Below are positions 24,754 through 33,432 of a stretch of DNA of 36,074 nucleotides, piece by piece; position 1 is the stretch's first letter; the number at the start of each line of letters is the position of its first letter. The stretch is taken from assembly GCA_002717225.1 (NCBI GenBank), contig PBDG01000055.1, positions 1 through 36,074 of the forward strand, given 5' to 3'. Position numbers and translations under genes: made by a program. The notes under the pieces were generated by a model. That model was not told where the DNA came from and did not search any database. It was given only the letters and a program-made list of their open reading frames with translations. The stretch is from Rhodospirillaceae bacterium. GTDB lineage: Bacteria; Pseudomonadota; Alphaproteobacteria; UBA828.

Positions 24754-25593
24754 TTAAGGTCCAGAGTTAACGGGCGAAATTATTTCGAAGGGCGGGTTTT
24801 CATCGCATACGATTTTCAGGGCCTGTGCGACTCTCCCGGCCCATAAGAGAGCGCCTTCCGGCGTATCGATCAAATCTTGACGAATCTCGATTTCGATATG
24901 CGGTAGGCCGCGATTTTGCCCATGTTCGGGAATCGAGTAATCCGACGGGCCCTTAATGGCATAAGGCTCATTTTCGCCGATGCAAATATTTGGCACTAGC
25001 GCCTCCAAAGTATTGCGGAGCGGGGCCACAAGTCGCGCATCATGCTCGAACAAGAGTCCGATGTGCCAGGGCCGAGGTGCGCCGTCGACCAGCTGGGGCG
25101 TGAAGCTGTGCATGGCCACGAGGGTCGGTGTTTCGCCGCTGTCAGCTGCGCGCGTGATCAAACAATCGAGCGTCTCGGAGATGCGCCGGTGGTATGGCCA
25201 GAAAAACGCCTCCGCTCTTGCAGTTGCTTCTTGTTCTGAGATCGTGCGGTTGGCTGGTATTATAATACCGTCGCTTACCGTTGTTATGGAGGTGGGCGAG
25301 CCGAGGGGGCGGTTGCAATCAATAATGAGCCGTGAATAGCCAGATAAGAATGCCGTCGCATTCAGGTTTTGCGACATATGGCTAGTGACCTCAGCGGCGC
25401 CGATATCCCAGGCAATATGGCTATTTAGAACCTTCTTACACAAGCCAAGCCCTGCCATATGCTGAGGCACGGCATTGCTAGCGTGGTCGCAGGTTAGTAA
25501 GAAGCGCGGCTGCCCCTCGGGGTTGAGGCATGTGAAAGGTGGTGGATCTTCTGGGCAAAGCAAGACAGGATCGAACGGGGGTGAAGGTGTCAT
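24754..25593 (-). CDS. N-formylglutamate amidohydrolase family protein, copy 2
   Basis: 279 residues. Shares the layout of copy 1 at 22615: EDPPPFTCLNPEG, RFLLTCDHASNAVPQHM, HIAWDIGAAEVTSHM, SGYSRLIIDCNRPLG, LVAMHSFTPQ and GLPHIEIEIRQDL. The expected activity is hydrolysis of an N-formyl or similar N-acyl amino acid. ATG 25593 starts a short Pro-rich lead into the conserved core; the longer frame starting 102 bases upstream would run into the divergent gene and is rejected. No strong ribosome site is visible. It diverges from the isochorismatase-like gene with a 76-base shared promoter region. Confidence 0.86.
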   Translation of the reverse strand: MTPSPPFDPVLLCPEDPPPFTCLNPEGQPRFLLTCDHASNAVPQHMAGLGLCKKVLNSHIAWDIGAAEVTSHMSQNLNATAFLSGYSRLIIDCNRPLGSPTSITTVSDGIIIPANRTISEQEATARAEAFFWPYHRRISETLDCLITRAADSGETPTLVAMHSFTPQLVDGAPRPWHIGLLFEHDARLVAPLRNTLEALVPNICIGENEPYAIKGPSDYSIPEHGQNRGLPHIEIEIRQDLIDTPEGALLWAGRVAQALKIVCDENPPFEIISPVNSGP

Positions 25594-25669
25594 AGGGTTA
25601 TATTGCCAGATAATACCTATACGCTCGACTATGATCCTCGCTGATCGAAATACTGCGGAGAGAAGGGAT

Positions 25670-26332
25670 ATGGTGGACGGAGGGACTGGCCTCACGCGCG
25701 ATGTACCATTAGAGCCGGGGTGCTCGGCACTCTTGATCGTCGATGTGCAAAATTATTGCTGTGACCGCACCGGTGGTGCGTTTAGAGATTTGAACGAGGA
25801 TCAGTTTGAAGCCCGTTATGGCAACTATTTCCGACGTCTTGAGAGCGAGACTATCCCAAACATCACGGCGCTGGTTGGTGCCTGTCGCACCGCCGGGGTG
25901 GAGGTGATCTTTACGGTGATTGAGGCACTGACCCAGGACGGACGCGACCGCAGCCTTGATTACAAAATAACCGGCTTTCTCGTGCCCAAGGGATCGAAAG
26001 ATGGCCGGGTAATCGACGCACTTAGACCTGGTGATGATGAGATCATAGTTCCGAAATCTGCCTCGAGCGTTTTTAACAGCACTAATATCGAATATGTGCT
26101 GCGCAATCTTGGGGTTGAGCGATTGGCGATTTGTGGTGTCTATACAGAGCAATGCGTCGAGTCGGCAGTGCGCGATGCCTGTGACCGGGGATTTCTTGTC
26201 ACCCTGATTGCTGATGCTTGTGCCACAGTAATACCTGACGCACATGACAATTCGTTAAGTGCGATCAGGGGTTATTGCCGAACCGTTGAAACGCGATATC
26301 TGATAAATGAGCTTGAGAGTATTTCTACCTAA
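25670..26332 (+). CDS. Isochorismatase-family cysteine hydrolase (N-carbamoylsarcosine amidase / RutB-like)
   Basis: 220 residues. The catalytic triad is visible: D25 in LLIVDVQNY, K129 in IIVPKSASSVF and C162 in CGVYTEQCVESAVRDACD. The Lys-to-Cys spacing of 33 matches my memory of N-carbamoylsarcosine amidase and RutB. These enzymes hydrolyse N-carbamoyl or ureido groups to ammonia, CO2 and the amino compound. ATG 25670 has GGAG nine bases upstream; ATG 25631 in frame would add 13 residues. The gene converges on hyuB of pair 2 with a 146-base gap, the combination expected for ring opening followed by removal of the carbamoyl group. Substrate assignment is inference. Confidence 0.86.
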   Translation: MVDGGTGLTRDVPLEPGCSALLIVDVQNYCCDRTGGAFRDLNEDQFEARYGNYFRRLESETIPNITALVGACRTAGVEVIFTVIEALTQDGRDRSLDYKITGFLVPKGSKDGRVIDALRPGDDEIIVPKSASSVFNSTNIEYVLRNLGVERLAICGVYTEQCVESAVRDACDRGFLVTLIADACATVIPDAHDNSLSAIRGYCRTVETRYLINELESIST

Positions 26333-26478
26333 ATTAGAACGTTTGGAAATTATTTCTCCACACCGAGAGTATGGTCGAATAAAGAAGGCTTATCGCAACC
26401 ATCTCCATTTTAGAGCCCTTTGCATTTCCGAGGCCCAAGGCGCAAGTTTCCCTCATTTCACCGCATAATGTGACTACG

Positions 26479-28200
26479 CTAGTCGTCGCCGGCGGCCTCC
26501 AGGCCGTAGATTTCATGTGCCGTTTTGGCCGAGATATAGCCTTCCGCCAAGTCTTCGGCCACCTGAGTACGTGCGCGTTCCTGCGGGTTGCCCCAACCGC
26601 CACCGCCCGGCGTCTGGAAGCGGATGCGGTCGCCGGGCGCGATGGTGACGTTCGACCATTTGCTTGGGCTCACCTTGCCAAAAGCATCATCGATAGTGCG
26701 CCATTCCACTGTGTTCGCCGCCATATGCCAGGTGCCAGCGACGCCACCAGACTGACCGCCATAGAGGCCCCATGCACGGTTGTGGTGTCGGTCAGACATC
26801 TGGCTGCCGGTTATTTCGGTGCTGAGGCTTTTCAGCGTGCGTTGGGTACTGAGGCCGCCGCGATGTCTACCAGCGCCGCCAGAATCTTCGACCATTATGT
26901 AGCTTTCGCATTGAAGCGGGAAGCGAGTCTCAAACACCTCGACTGGGATCACCCGGCAATTGCCGTTGATCGAATCTGTGGCATCGTTGCCGTCGGCAAA
27001 ATCGCGTCCGCCCCAGCCAGAAAGTTCGATAGCGTAACACACGAAAGCTTCGCCTGATTCCTGATCGGTGCCGCCGAAGACAAAATTAGTGTGGGTCGCT
27101 CCCTCGGCCGCCATGGTGCGATCCGGCATGGCTGGTGATAGCGCGCCGATCACGGCGCCCGCAATTTTACAATGGGTCTCGGTATTGCCGCCCACTTCCG
27201 GCGCTGGATAGTCGACATTCAAAAGCGTGCCTGGCGGTGAGACGACGCGAATCGGGCGGAAACAGCCCGAATTGGTCGGGATCGATTCGTCGGTGACATG
27301 CAGCATGCCGTTGTATGCAGCCGAATAAGATACGCCGAGGGTCGCGTTGATTGGCCCCTTTGCTTGTGGCGAGGTGCCGGTATAGTCGATAACCGCTTCG
27401 TCTCCATTGATATGCACTGCAACATTGATGGTATAGGGCGTTTTGTCGATGCCGTCGTCTTCAACCTCGTCAGAGAAGGTGTATTTGCCGTCAGGGATGG
27501 CCTGAATCTCTGCGCGCATACGGCTTTCAGAATAATCCAGTAGGTCGGCGAGGGTTTGGCGGAACGTCTCCTTGCCATATTTGTTAATGACATTATCAAG
27601 TCCGCGCACACCGACATCAGTGCCGGCGATCAGCGCGCGCAGATCCCCGTAGTTGAATCGTGGTGTGCGCACATTGGCAAGCAGCAGCTTCCAAACTTCG
27701 TCGACATCTTTGCCGTGTTTTTTAATAAAGACAGGCGGAACGCGGATGCCTTCATGGAAAATTTCCGTGGCCTCCCCGGCAAAGGCACCAGGTACCATAC
27801 CGCCAATCTCGACGAGATGACCGATGGTCATGGCGAAAGCCATCAACTCTCCATCTACGAATACTGGTTGGATCAGAGTATGTTCGGGACTATGCAGCCC
27901 GCCGCGATATGGGTCGTTGTGAACAACTACATCGCCCGGCTCCCATTCCTCAAGGGGTATTTCAAGTACGCAGCTCCGGACCAGTAACGGCACACCGCCG
28001 ATCATTGACGGACAGAACTCGGCTTGGGCGATCATTTGCCCGTCTGGTGCCGCTAGAGCACAGGTAAAATCTAGCGCTTCGTTGAAAATTGTTGAATAGG
28101 AGGTGCGCATCAGAGTGATGCCCATCTCGCGGCAAATGGCGGTCATGGTAGAATCGATGATGCTCATCGTCACCATATCGGCGTCGGGTTGATCACTCAT
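26479..28200 (-). CDS. hyuB: Hydantoinase B / oxoprolinase family protein (HyuB), pair 2
   Basis: 573 residues, the standard length for HyuB and shorter than the copy at 245-2242. Landmarks: LMRTSYSTIFNEALDFTCAL, GDVVVHNDPYRGGLHSPEH, EDSGGAGRHRGGLSTQR and FQTPGGGGWGNPQERA. It is the partner of the HyuA encoded five bases upstream, in an ATP-dependent cyclic-amide hydrolase. ATG 28200 has GGAGG upstream. The C-terminal end LAEGYISAKTAHEIYGL is typical of the family. The converging isochorismatase-family gene could act on the product. Confidence 0.94.
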   Translation of the reverse strand: MSDQPDADMVTMSIIDSTMTAICREMGITLMRTSYSTIFNEALDFTCALAAPDGQMIAQAEFCPSMIGGVPLLVRSCVLEIPLEEWEPGDVVVHNDPYRGGLHSPEHTLIQPVFVDGELMAFAMTIGHLVEIGGMVPGAFAGEATEIFHEGIRVPPVFIKKHGKDVDEVWKLLLANVRTPRFNYGDLRALIAGTDVGVRGLDNVINKYGKETFRQTLADLLDYSESRMRAEIQAIPDGKYTFSDEVEDDGIDKTPYTINVAVHINGDEAVIDYTGTSPQAKGPINATLGVSYSAAYNGMLHVTDESIPTNSGCFRPIRVVSPPGTLLNVDYPAPEVGGNTETHCKIAGAVIGALSPAMPDRTMAAEGATHTNFVFGGTDQESGEAFVCYAIELSGWGGRDFADGNDATDSINGNCRVIPVEVFETRFPLQCESYIMVEDSGGAGRHRGGLSTQRTLKSLSTEITGSQMSDRHHNRAWGLYGGQSGGVAGTWHMAANTVEWRTIDDAFGKVSPSKWSNVTIAPGDRIRFQTPGGGGWGNPQERARTQVAEDLAEGYISAKTAHEIYGLEAAGDD

Positions 28201-28205
28201 GTTAC

Positions 28206-30245
28206 TTACTCCTCCGCAATTTTGCCGATTAGCAGATTACCATACGCATCGACGCGCATGTTTTGATCTGGGCGCAGAATGGTTACCGACGCAGCCTCCT
28301 CGACGATGGCTGGTCCGTTGATGCGGTGGCCACTTTTTAGGTTGATCCGTTCGTAGATCGGCGTGTCGTGCTGACCATCCTCGAAGGTTACTCCGCGCCG
28401 CGAGGTGGGATTTGCTTCACCATTGGCCTCGCCGATGGTTGCAAAGTCTGGCTTGTCCGTTAGCGAGACCGTCGTAGCTTTTACGGTGATAACCTCAATT
28501 ACTTCGCGGGGGATGTTAAACCCGAAGCGCGTTAAGTGCATGTCGTGGAACGCTTGCCACAATTGGGGCGTTGTTTCATCGGTGAAATTATCGAAGGAGA
28601 TCGGAATCTCTAGCTCATAATTCTGGCCGAGATAACGCATCTCAAGCGAGCGAAAGATTTCGACATTTTCGCCGTAACCCTGTGCCTTTAAATCGCTGAT
28701 TCCGGTTGCTATCAGGGACTGCATTACCTCCGAGGCGCGTTCCTGATCGAAGCGCTTCGAAGTCATTTGCACTGTGCGCTGAGTATCGACGCGAGCATCG
28801 GTCAATATGAAGCCAAAGGCCGAGAACTGGCCTGGGTAGTTGGGTACGATTCCGCTCGGAATGCCCGCATCATTCATCAGGTCGGCGATATGGAGCGGCC
28901 CAGCGCCACCAAATCCCAGTAACGAAAAATCACGTGGATCCAAGCCGCGCTCAATCAGCACTGAACGCAGTGCGCCGACCATATTGTTGTTGGCAATTTG
29001 GATCACGGCCAGCGCAGTCTCACTGGGTGAGCGGCCTAATTGATCGGCGATTGTCTTTACCGCACTATCGGCGGCGGGTTTTTCGAGTTTCATCTCGCCG
29101 CCGAGGAAATTATCTGGATTGATCCGCCCGAGCACAAGATTGGCGTCGGTCACCGTGGCTTTGGTGCCGCCATTTCCATAACAGGCTGGGCCTGGATCTG
29201 CGCCCGAGCTTTCTGGGCCAACGCGCAACATACCGCCTTTGTCGATCCAAGCGATTGATCCACCACCCGCGCCGATGGTGCGGATATCGATCATTGGGAT
29301 CTGAATTGGAATACCGAACTCGATCTCGAAATCGGTGGTGAAGTTCTCATGCCCGCCGACTATGGTCGAGGTGTCAGTTGAAGTGCCGCCCATGTCGAAC
29401 GTAACGAGATGATCGATGCCACAAAGGCCGGCAATATGCTTGCCGGCGATCACGCCGCCGGTCGGCCCTGAGACGGTCATTTGTATGGGCGATTCTTGGG
29501 CAGCTTCAAGTGACATTTCGCCGCCATTGGATTTAATCACAACGACCTTTTCGGTAATGCCCTTTTCCTTAAAGCGCTGACGGATATTGCGTACCTGGTT
29601 GCTAACAGTCGGTTTTATATAGGCGTCTGCGATTGTTGTTGACGCGCGCTCATATTCTTTCCATTTAGGCAAAACTTCATAGGAAATGGAAACCGGAATA
29701 TCTGGCAGTTCCTCCGAAAGAATTTCTTTCACCCGCCGTTCGTGATCGGGACTAACATAGGAGAAAAGAAGATTGACTGAGAGCGCTTCAATTTCACCTT
29801 CTTCCTTGATACGCGTGGCGAGAGCTCGAACGCCAGCTTCGTCGAGCGGCTTTTCGACCTCGCCATTAGCCATGATGCGCTCGCCGATCTCGTAGCTGTG
29901 CCGACGTTTAACCAGTGGTTTGGGTTTGATCCACGTGATGTCGTAATGGCTGCGGCGGTTACCGCGCTGGATGAAGGGAATATCACGAAAACCTTCGGTA
30001 GTGACATAACCCACCGTTGCCCCTTTGCGTTCCAAAATTGCATTCGTTGCGACTGTGGTGCCGAGACGGATATTCTCGATATCGCTGGGCTGCTTGAAAC
30101 GACCTAACCCGGTGAGAATGCCGTCATTTGGGTCTCTCGGTGTTGATGGATTCTTCCATACTTCGACGGATTTGGTTTGTGGGTCGTAAGAGACGAAATC
30201 GGTAAACGTTCCGCCCACATCAATGCCAACCATGTAACCAGCCAC
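28206..30245 (-). CDS. hyuA: Hydantoinase A / oxoprolinase family protein (HyuA), pair 2
   Basis: 679 residues from GTG 30245. ATPase-fold landmarks: VGIDVGGTFTDFVSYD at the N terminus, LVTFDMGGTSTDTSTI and TIGAGGGSIAWIDKGGML mid-protein, and ADPGPACYGNGG. It is the ATP-using subunit paired with the downstream HyuB. Start choice: GTG 30245 has GGGAG seven bases upstream and gives MAGYMVGIDVGG, the usual HyuA N terminus; ATG 30233 lacks a well-spaced site and the longer frame from 30302 adds an unconserved leader. It lies downstream of the protease gene on the same strand, separated by a stem-loop. Confidence 0.94.
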   Translation of the reverse strand: MAGYMVGIDVGGTFTDFVSYDPQTKSVEVWKNPSTPRDPNDGILTGLGRFKQPSDIENIRLGTTVATNAILERKGATVGYVTTEGFRDIPFIQRGNRRSHYDITWIKPKPLVKRRHSYEIGERIMANGEVEKPLDEAGVRALATRIKEEGEIEALSVNLLFSYVSPDHERRVKEILSEELPDIPVSISYEVLPKWKEYERASTTIADAYIKPTVSNQVRNIRQRFKEKGITEKVVVIKSNGGEMSLEAAQESPIQMTVSGPTGGVIAGKHIAGLCGIDHLVTFDMGGTSTDTSTIVGGHENFTTDFEIEFGIPIQIPMIDIRTIGAGGGSIAWIDKGGMLRVGPESSGADPGPACYGNGGTKATVTDANLVLGRINPDNFLGGEMKLEKPAADSAVKTIADQLGRSPSETALAVIQIANNNMVGALRSVLIERGLDPRDFSLLGFGGAGPLHIADLMNDAGIPSGIVPNYPGQFSAFGFILTDARVDTQRTVQMTSKRFDQERASEVMQSLIATGISDLKAQGYGENVEIFRSLEMRYLGQNYELEIPISFDNFTDETTPQLWQAFHDMHLTRFGFNIPREVIEVITVKATTVSLTDKPDFATIGEANGEANPTSRRGVTFEDGQHDTPIYERINLKSGHRINGPAIVEEAASVTILRPDQNMRVDAYGNLLIGKIAEE

Positions 30246-30324
30246 GCCACTTCTCCCAGGCAATTCAACAAAATTCATATAGAGGATACGCGGAATTCTC
30301 ACGTTATCAGAGGCGTGATGTTAT

Positions 30325-30340
30325 CGGCGGTCTTCCGCCG
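30325..30340 (-). terminator. Stem-loop CGGCGG-tctt-CCGCCG after the protease gene
   Basis: A perfect 6-bp G+C-rich stem with a 4-base loop sits 28 bases downstream of the protease stop and 80 bases before the hyuA start. No U-tract follows on the minus strand, so it is a weak intrinsic terminator at best. It may separate protease and hydantoinase transcripts. Confidence 0.35.
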
Positions 30341-30368
30341 GGGCAACTCCCATAGGGCCGCTTTGGGA

Positions 30369-31745
30369 CTAGCGGATAAGGATGAACAGTGAACCTTCAC
30401 CGCGGGCGATATTGAGTAGCAGTGATCCGCCGCTTTGCCCTGCAATCGTCATCAACTCGCTCGAGTTCTCGACCAACTGGCGATTGATTGAGGTGATTAC
30501 ATCCTCTTCGCGCAGCCCTGCCTTCCAGGCTGGTGAATTTTTCAGCACACCAACGACGTAAACACCTTTTATCCGACCAAAAAAGGGTGAGTCCTGGGGG
30601 ATTGGGCCGAAGGAGGCGCCCTTCAGCTTGGGGATTTCTTTGCCCGGTTCCGTGTACGCCTGCTTGATCTCACCAACCTTCAAGCTGAGCTTCATTTCGT
30701 CGCCGTTGCGCACTAACACGAGATCAACCCGTGCGCCGACCCTAAGGAGGCCAATATAATTGCGTAAATCCGCACCACTATGCACGGATTTGCGGTTGAC
30801 CGAGATGATTACATCACCGGTGGCAAGGCCAGCATTTTCGGCCGGCGAATCCGCCATCACCTGGGCAATCAGTGCGCCACCGTCATGATTGACCCGAAAT
30901 TCCTTTGCTAGCTCTGGTGTGAGATCCTGAATTTGCACGCCGATGCGGCCGCGGCGGACCTCGCCAAACTCGATAAGCTGGTCCATGATTTGTCGAGCCA
31001 TATTGACCGGGATAGCAAAGCCGATGCCGATATTGCCGCCACCTGGCGCAATGATTGCCGTGTTGATGCCAACCAAGCGCCCTCTGAGATTAACCAGCGC
31101 CCCACCGGAATTTCCTGGATTGATAGATGCATCAGTCTGAATGAAATTCTCATACGATTCGATGCCGAGGCCGGTGCGCCCTAGTGCACTCACAATTCCC
31201 GATGATACCGACTGACCAAGGCCGAACGGATTGCCAATGGCTATGACGAAATCGCCCACTTCAACATGCTCTGAATTGGCCATTTCGATCGAGGTTAGGC
31301 CGTCTGGCTCGACCTGCAGGACGGCGATATCTGTGCCTCGATCGTGGCCGAGCATACGGGCCTTCAATTTGCGGCGATCGGTTAGAGTAACAATGATTTC
31401 ATCTGCTTTAGAAACGACATGACTGTTGGTCAGAATATAGCCTTTGGCGGCATTAATGATGACGCCGGAGCCGACGCTCTGGGTCTGACGTTGGCGCGGT
31501 TGGTCCGGTTGGTTGCCAAAAAAGCGCCGAAAGAAGGGATCGTCGAAGAATGGATGGCGCTGCACATCTTCCTTGCCGCTGGTGGAGATATTGACGACCG
31601 CCGGTGAGATTTTCTTGATCAGTGGTGCGAGCGTGGGCACTTGATCTTCGGGCAGGGCCGTCTGCGCTGGGTTGACTGCGATTACAGCGTTGACCGCTAG
31701 CGCGAAAATTGTGACTGCTATCAATCGGCTGAATCTACTTGGCAT
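30369..31745 (-). CDS. Do-family (DegP/DegQ/MucD-like) periplasmic serine protease
   Basis: 458 residues. The signal peptide covers roughly 1-30 (hydrophobic IAVTIFALAVNAVIAV), so the enzyme works in the periplasm. The trypsin-like domain carries H109 in LTNSHVV, D139 in RGTDIAVLQV and S213 in INPGNSGGALV. Two PDZ domains follow, about 265-355 (GVQIQDLTPELA...) and 385-455 (VVGVLKNSPAWKAGL). It degrades or refolds damaged envelope proteins. ATG 31745 has CGGAGAAAAAC upstream. The 5' region carries a perfect palindrome at 31773-31782. It diverges from the deacetylase-family gene. Confidence 0.94.
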   Translation of the reverse strand: MPSRFSRLIAVTIFALAVNAVIAVNPAQTALPEDQVPTLAPLIKKISPAVVNISTSGKEDVQRHPFFDDPFFRRFFGNQPDQPRQRQTQSVGSGVIINAAKGYILTNSHVVSKADEIIVTLTDRRKLKARMLGHDRGTDIAVLQVEPDGLTSIEMANSEHVEVGDFVIAIGNPFGLGQSVSSGIVSALGRTGLGIESYENFIQTDASINPGNSGGALVNLRGRLVGINTAIIAPGGGNIGIGFAIPVNMARQIMDQLIEFGEVRRGRIGVQIQDLTPELAKEFRVNHDGGALIAQVMADSPAENAGLATGDVIISVNRKSVHSGADLRNYIGLLRVGARVDLVLVRNGDEMKLSLKVGEIKQAYTEPGKEIPKLKGASFGPIPQDSPFFGRIKGVYVVGVLKNSPAWKAGLREEDVITSINRQLVENSSELMTIAGQSGGSLLLNIARGEGSLFILIR

Positions 31746-32207
31746 GTTTTTCTCCGTTACGATTAAGTCTGCCCGTTAACGGATATATGTTTCGTAACAC
31801 ATGAAAAGCAAGATTTTCGCTATCGCACGAAGCGTTGCGGTGAAGTTTGCAGGCACAGTTCTACTATCAGTAGAGGTATATCTATTGCCACTGCACAACC
31901 ACAAAAATCCGGCCAACGGTTCTGTGTAGTTTCGATAAACCCATTCTGTGGCATGCTTTCGGTTGTACTATGCTTGGAACAAATAGAGCCAATATCGCTA
32001 GAAATGCTGAACTCGTCATTGTCTTATCACAACGGCGCTTTGGGTCTGTTTCTACGTGGAATTGCTGCAGGTAAAGGAGAGAAATGCGGAGGCAAGTAAG
32101 CGTAGACGGCGAATAGGCGCAATGTGTTGCGACCTTTTCCCGTTGTTCATACCTGTGCGCGGACGTGATTTATGCTATGTTGTGATGTGGCATTTAGCGA
32201 GGCTTCT
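31746..32207. other. Divergent intergenic region between protease and HDAC-family genes
   Basis: About 460 bases. It holds the palindrome CCGTTAACGG at 31773-31782, with an extra CCGTTA half at 31754-31759, close to the protease start; this could be a regulator site in its leader. Near 32070-32110 a good AGGAG precedes a ten-codon frame (MRRQVSVDGE then stop); this could be a leader peptide for the deacetylase gene but is too short to support. No other gene is seen; longer plus-strand frames here lack recognisable content. Confidence 0.45.
31773..31782. promoter_or_regulatory. Palindrome CCGTTAACGG in the protease leader
   Basis: A perfect 10-base palindrome lies 28 bases upstream of the protease start codon, with a half-site CCGTTA another 14 bases nearer the gene. 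A binding site in the leader or core promoter of a stress-type protease is plausible. No regulator is identifiable. Confidence 0.3.
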
Positions 32208-33137
32208 GTGGCGAGGACGTATTTTTACACCCATCCCGTTTGCCAGGAGCATGCGGCAGGTCCGCAGCATCCGGGACAGCCGGCACGTCTCTCAGCAATA
32301 TTGGAGGCTTTGGAAGCGCCAAAGTTCGCATCTCTGAATAGGTGCGAGGCCCCCATGGCGGATCTCTCAGATCTGAAGGAAGTCCACGACGACGATTTGG
32401 TAGATGTCGTTATTGGTAATGTACCGGAGAAGGGCTATGTTGCGATCGACGGCGACACCATCATGTCGTCAGCTTCCGGGGAGGCTGCTTTGCGTGCTGC
32501 TGGAGCGGTGCGCGCTGCAGTGGACTCAGTGCTGAGCGGCGAGGCGGACAACGCATTCTGCGCTGTGCGCCCACCTGGCCACCATGCTGAACCTTCTCGA
32601 TCGATGGGCTTTTGTTTGTTCAACAACATCGCGCTGGCGGCAGAGCGGGCGAGGCGCGCGCACGGACTAACCCGTGTTGCGATGGTCGATTTTGATGTTC
32701 ATCATGGCAACGGTACACAAGCGGTTTTCGAGCGCGATGGTGACATGCTGTTTGCCTCAACGCATCAGTCGCCACTCTATCCCGGCACGGGCGCTGCAGA
32801 CGAACGCGGTGTTGGCAATATCTTTAACGCGCCACTCCATCCCGAATCTGGCTCTGAAGAGTTCCACGATGCGATGGAGAGCAAGATCTTCCCAGCAATC
32901 CGGAGCTTCAAGCCGGAGTTGATCCTTGTCTCCGCCGGATTTGATGCTCACATGGATGACCCGCTTGCCAATCTTCGCCTGAAAGAGGCGGATTACGCCT
33001 GGGTAACCCAGGAGCTTTGCCGTATCGCGGAGGAAAAATGCGCTGGCCGTGTTGTCTCTACACTTGAGGGCGGATACGATCTAAGAGCCCTCGCATCGAG
33101 TGCTTCGGCACATATCGGCGCACTTATGACAGCCTAA
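32208..33137 (+). CDS. Histone deacetylase family protein (AcuC/HDAH-like amidohydrolase)
   Basis: 309 residues from GTG 32208, which has GCGAGG five bases upstream and gives the family N terminus MARTYFYTHPVCQEHAAGP; an ATG 36 bases earlier adds an unconserved leader. The zinc site and catalytic residues are intact: H125-H126 in RPPGHHAEPS, D163 and H165 in DFDVHHGNGT, D247 in SAGFDAHMDDPL, and Y290 in LEGGYDL. It hydrolyses acetyl-lysine or acetylated amines (some relatives act on acetylpolyamines). It starts the block with xseB and ispA, an arrangement common in alphaproteobacteria. Confidence 0.93.
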   Translation: MARTYFYTHPVCQEHAAGPQHPGQPARLSAILEALEAPKFASLNRCEAPMADLSDLKEVHDDDLVDVVIGNVPEKGYVAIDGDTIMSSASGEAALRAAGAVRAAVDSVLSGEADNAFCAVRPPGHHAEPSRSMGFCLFNNIALAAERARRAHGLTRVAMVDFDVHHGNGTQAVFERDGDMLFASTHQSPLYPGTGAADERGVGNIFNAPLHPESGSEEFHDAMESKIFPAIRSFKPELILVSAGFDAHMDDPLANLRLKEADYAWVTQELCRIAEEKCAGRVVSTLEGGYDLRALASSASAHIGALMTA

Positions 33138-33176
33138 CTTGCTCTACCTTAAGGCAAACCTTATTCTCACTGTGCT

Positions 33177-33422
33177 ATGAGTAAGAGCGAAAAAATAGTG
33201 GATCTTGAAAAGCTCGATTTTGAAACGGCTCTGAGCGAGCTTGAGCATATTGTTGAGCGCTTGGAATCAGGCGACACTAGCCTAGAGGGTGCGATCGACG
33301 CTTATGAGCGTGGCGTGCAACTTAAGAAGCATTGCGAGGGAAAGTTGCGGGACGCACAGCTTCGGGTCGACAAGATCGAAAAGGATGGCACTCTTAGCCA
33401 GGAAACTCTGAACGGCGAATGA
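33177..33422 (+). CDS. xseB: Exodeoxyribonuclease VII small subunit
   Basis: 81 residues, the usual size. Landmarks: [40 protein letters not shown] and a C-terminal helix [15 protein letters not shown]. It forms the helical extensions of ExoVII, which degrades single-stranded DNA, with the large subunit XseA encoded elsewhere. It lies 39 bases after the deacetylase-family gene and 10 bases before ispA, consistent with one transcript. No strong ribosome site precedes its ATG. Confidence 0.95.
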   Translation: MSKSEKIVDLEKLDFETALSELEHIVERLESGDTSLEGAIDAYERGVQLKKHCEGKLRDAQLRVDKIEKDGTLSQETLNGE

Positions 33423-33432
33423 GAGGGCTGGT

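Noticed and set aside
25709-26245. 178-codon minus-strand frame opposite the isochorismatase-like gene
   Set aside because: Antisense to a gene with an intact catalytic triad; no motif of its own.
7483-26332. A Rut-type uracil pathway (LLM oxidase, flavin reductase, isochorismatase-like RutB)
   Set aside because: The LLM protein does not resemble RutA, the genes are scattered on both strands, and RutC/D/E/G are absent.
26470-27057. 195-codon plus-strand frame opposite hyuB pair 2
   Set aside because: Lies antisense within a strongly conserved HyuB frame; low-complexity Ala/Arg composition and no family motif.
32056-32337. 93-codon plus-strand frame upstream of the deacetylase-family gene
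   Set aside because: Overlaps the conserved deacetylase N terminus in another frame; Arg-rich and unrecognisable.
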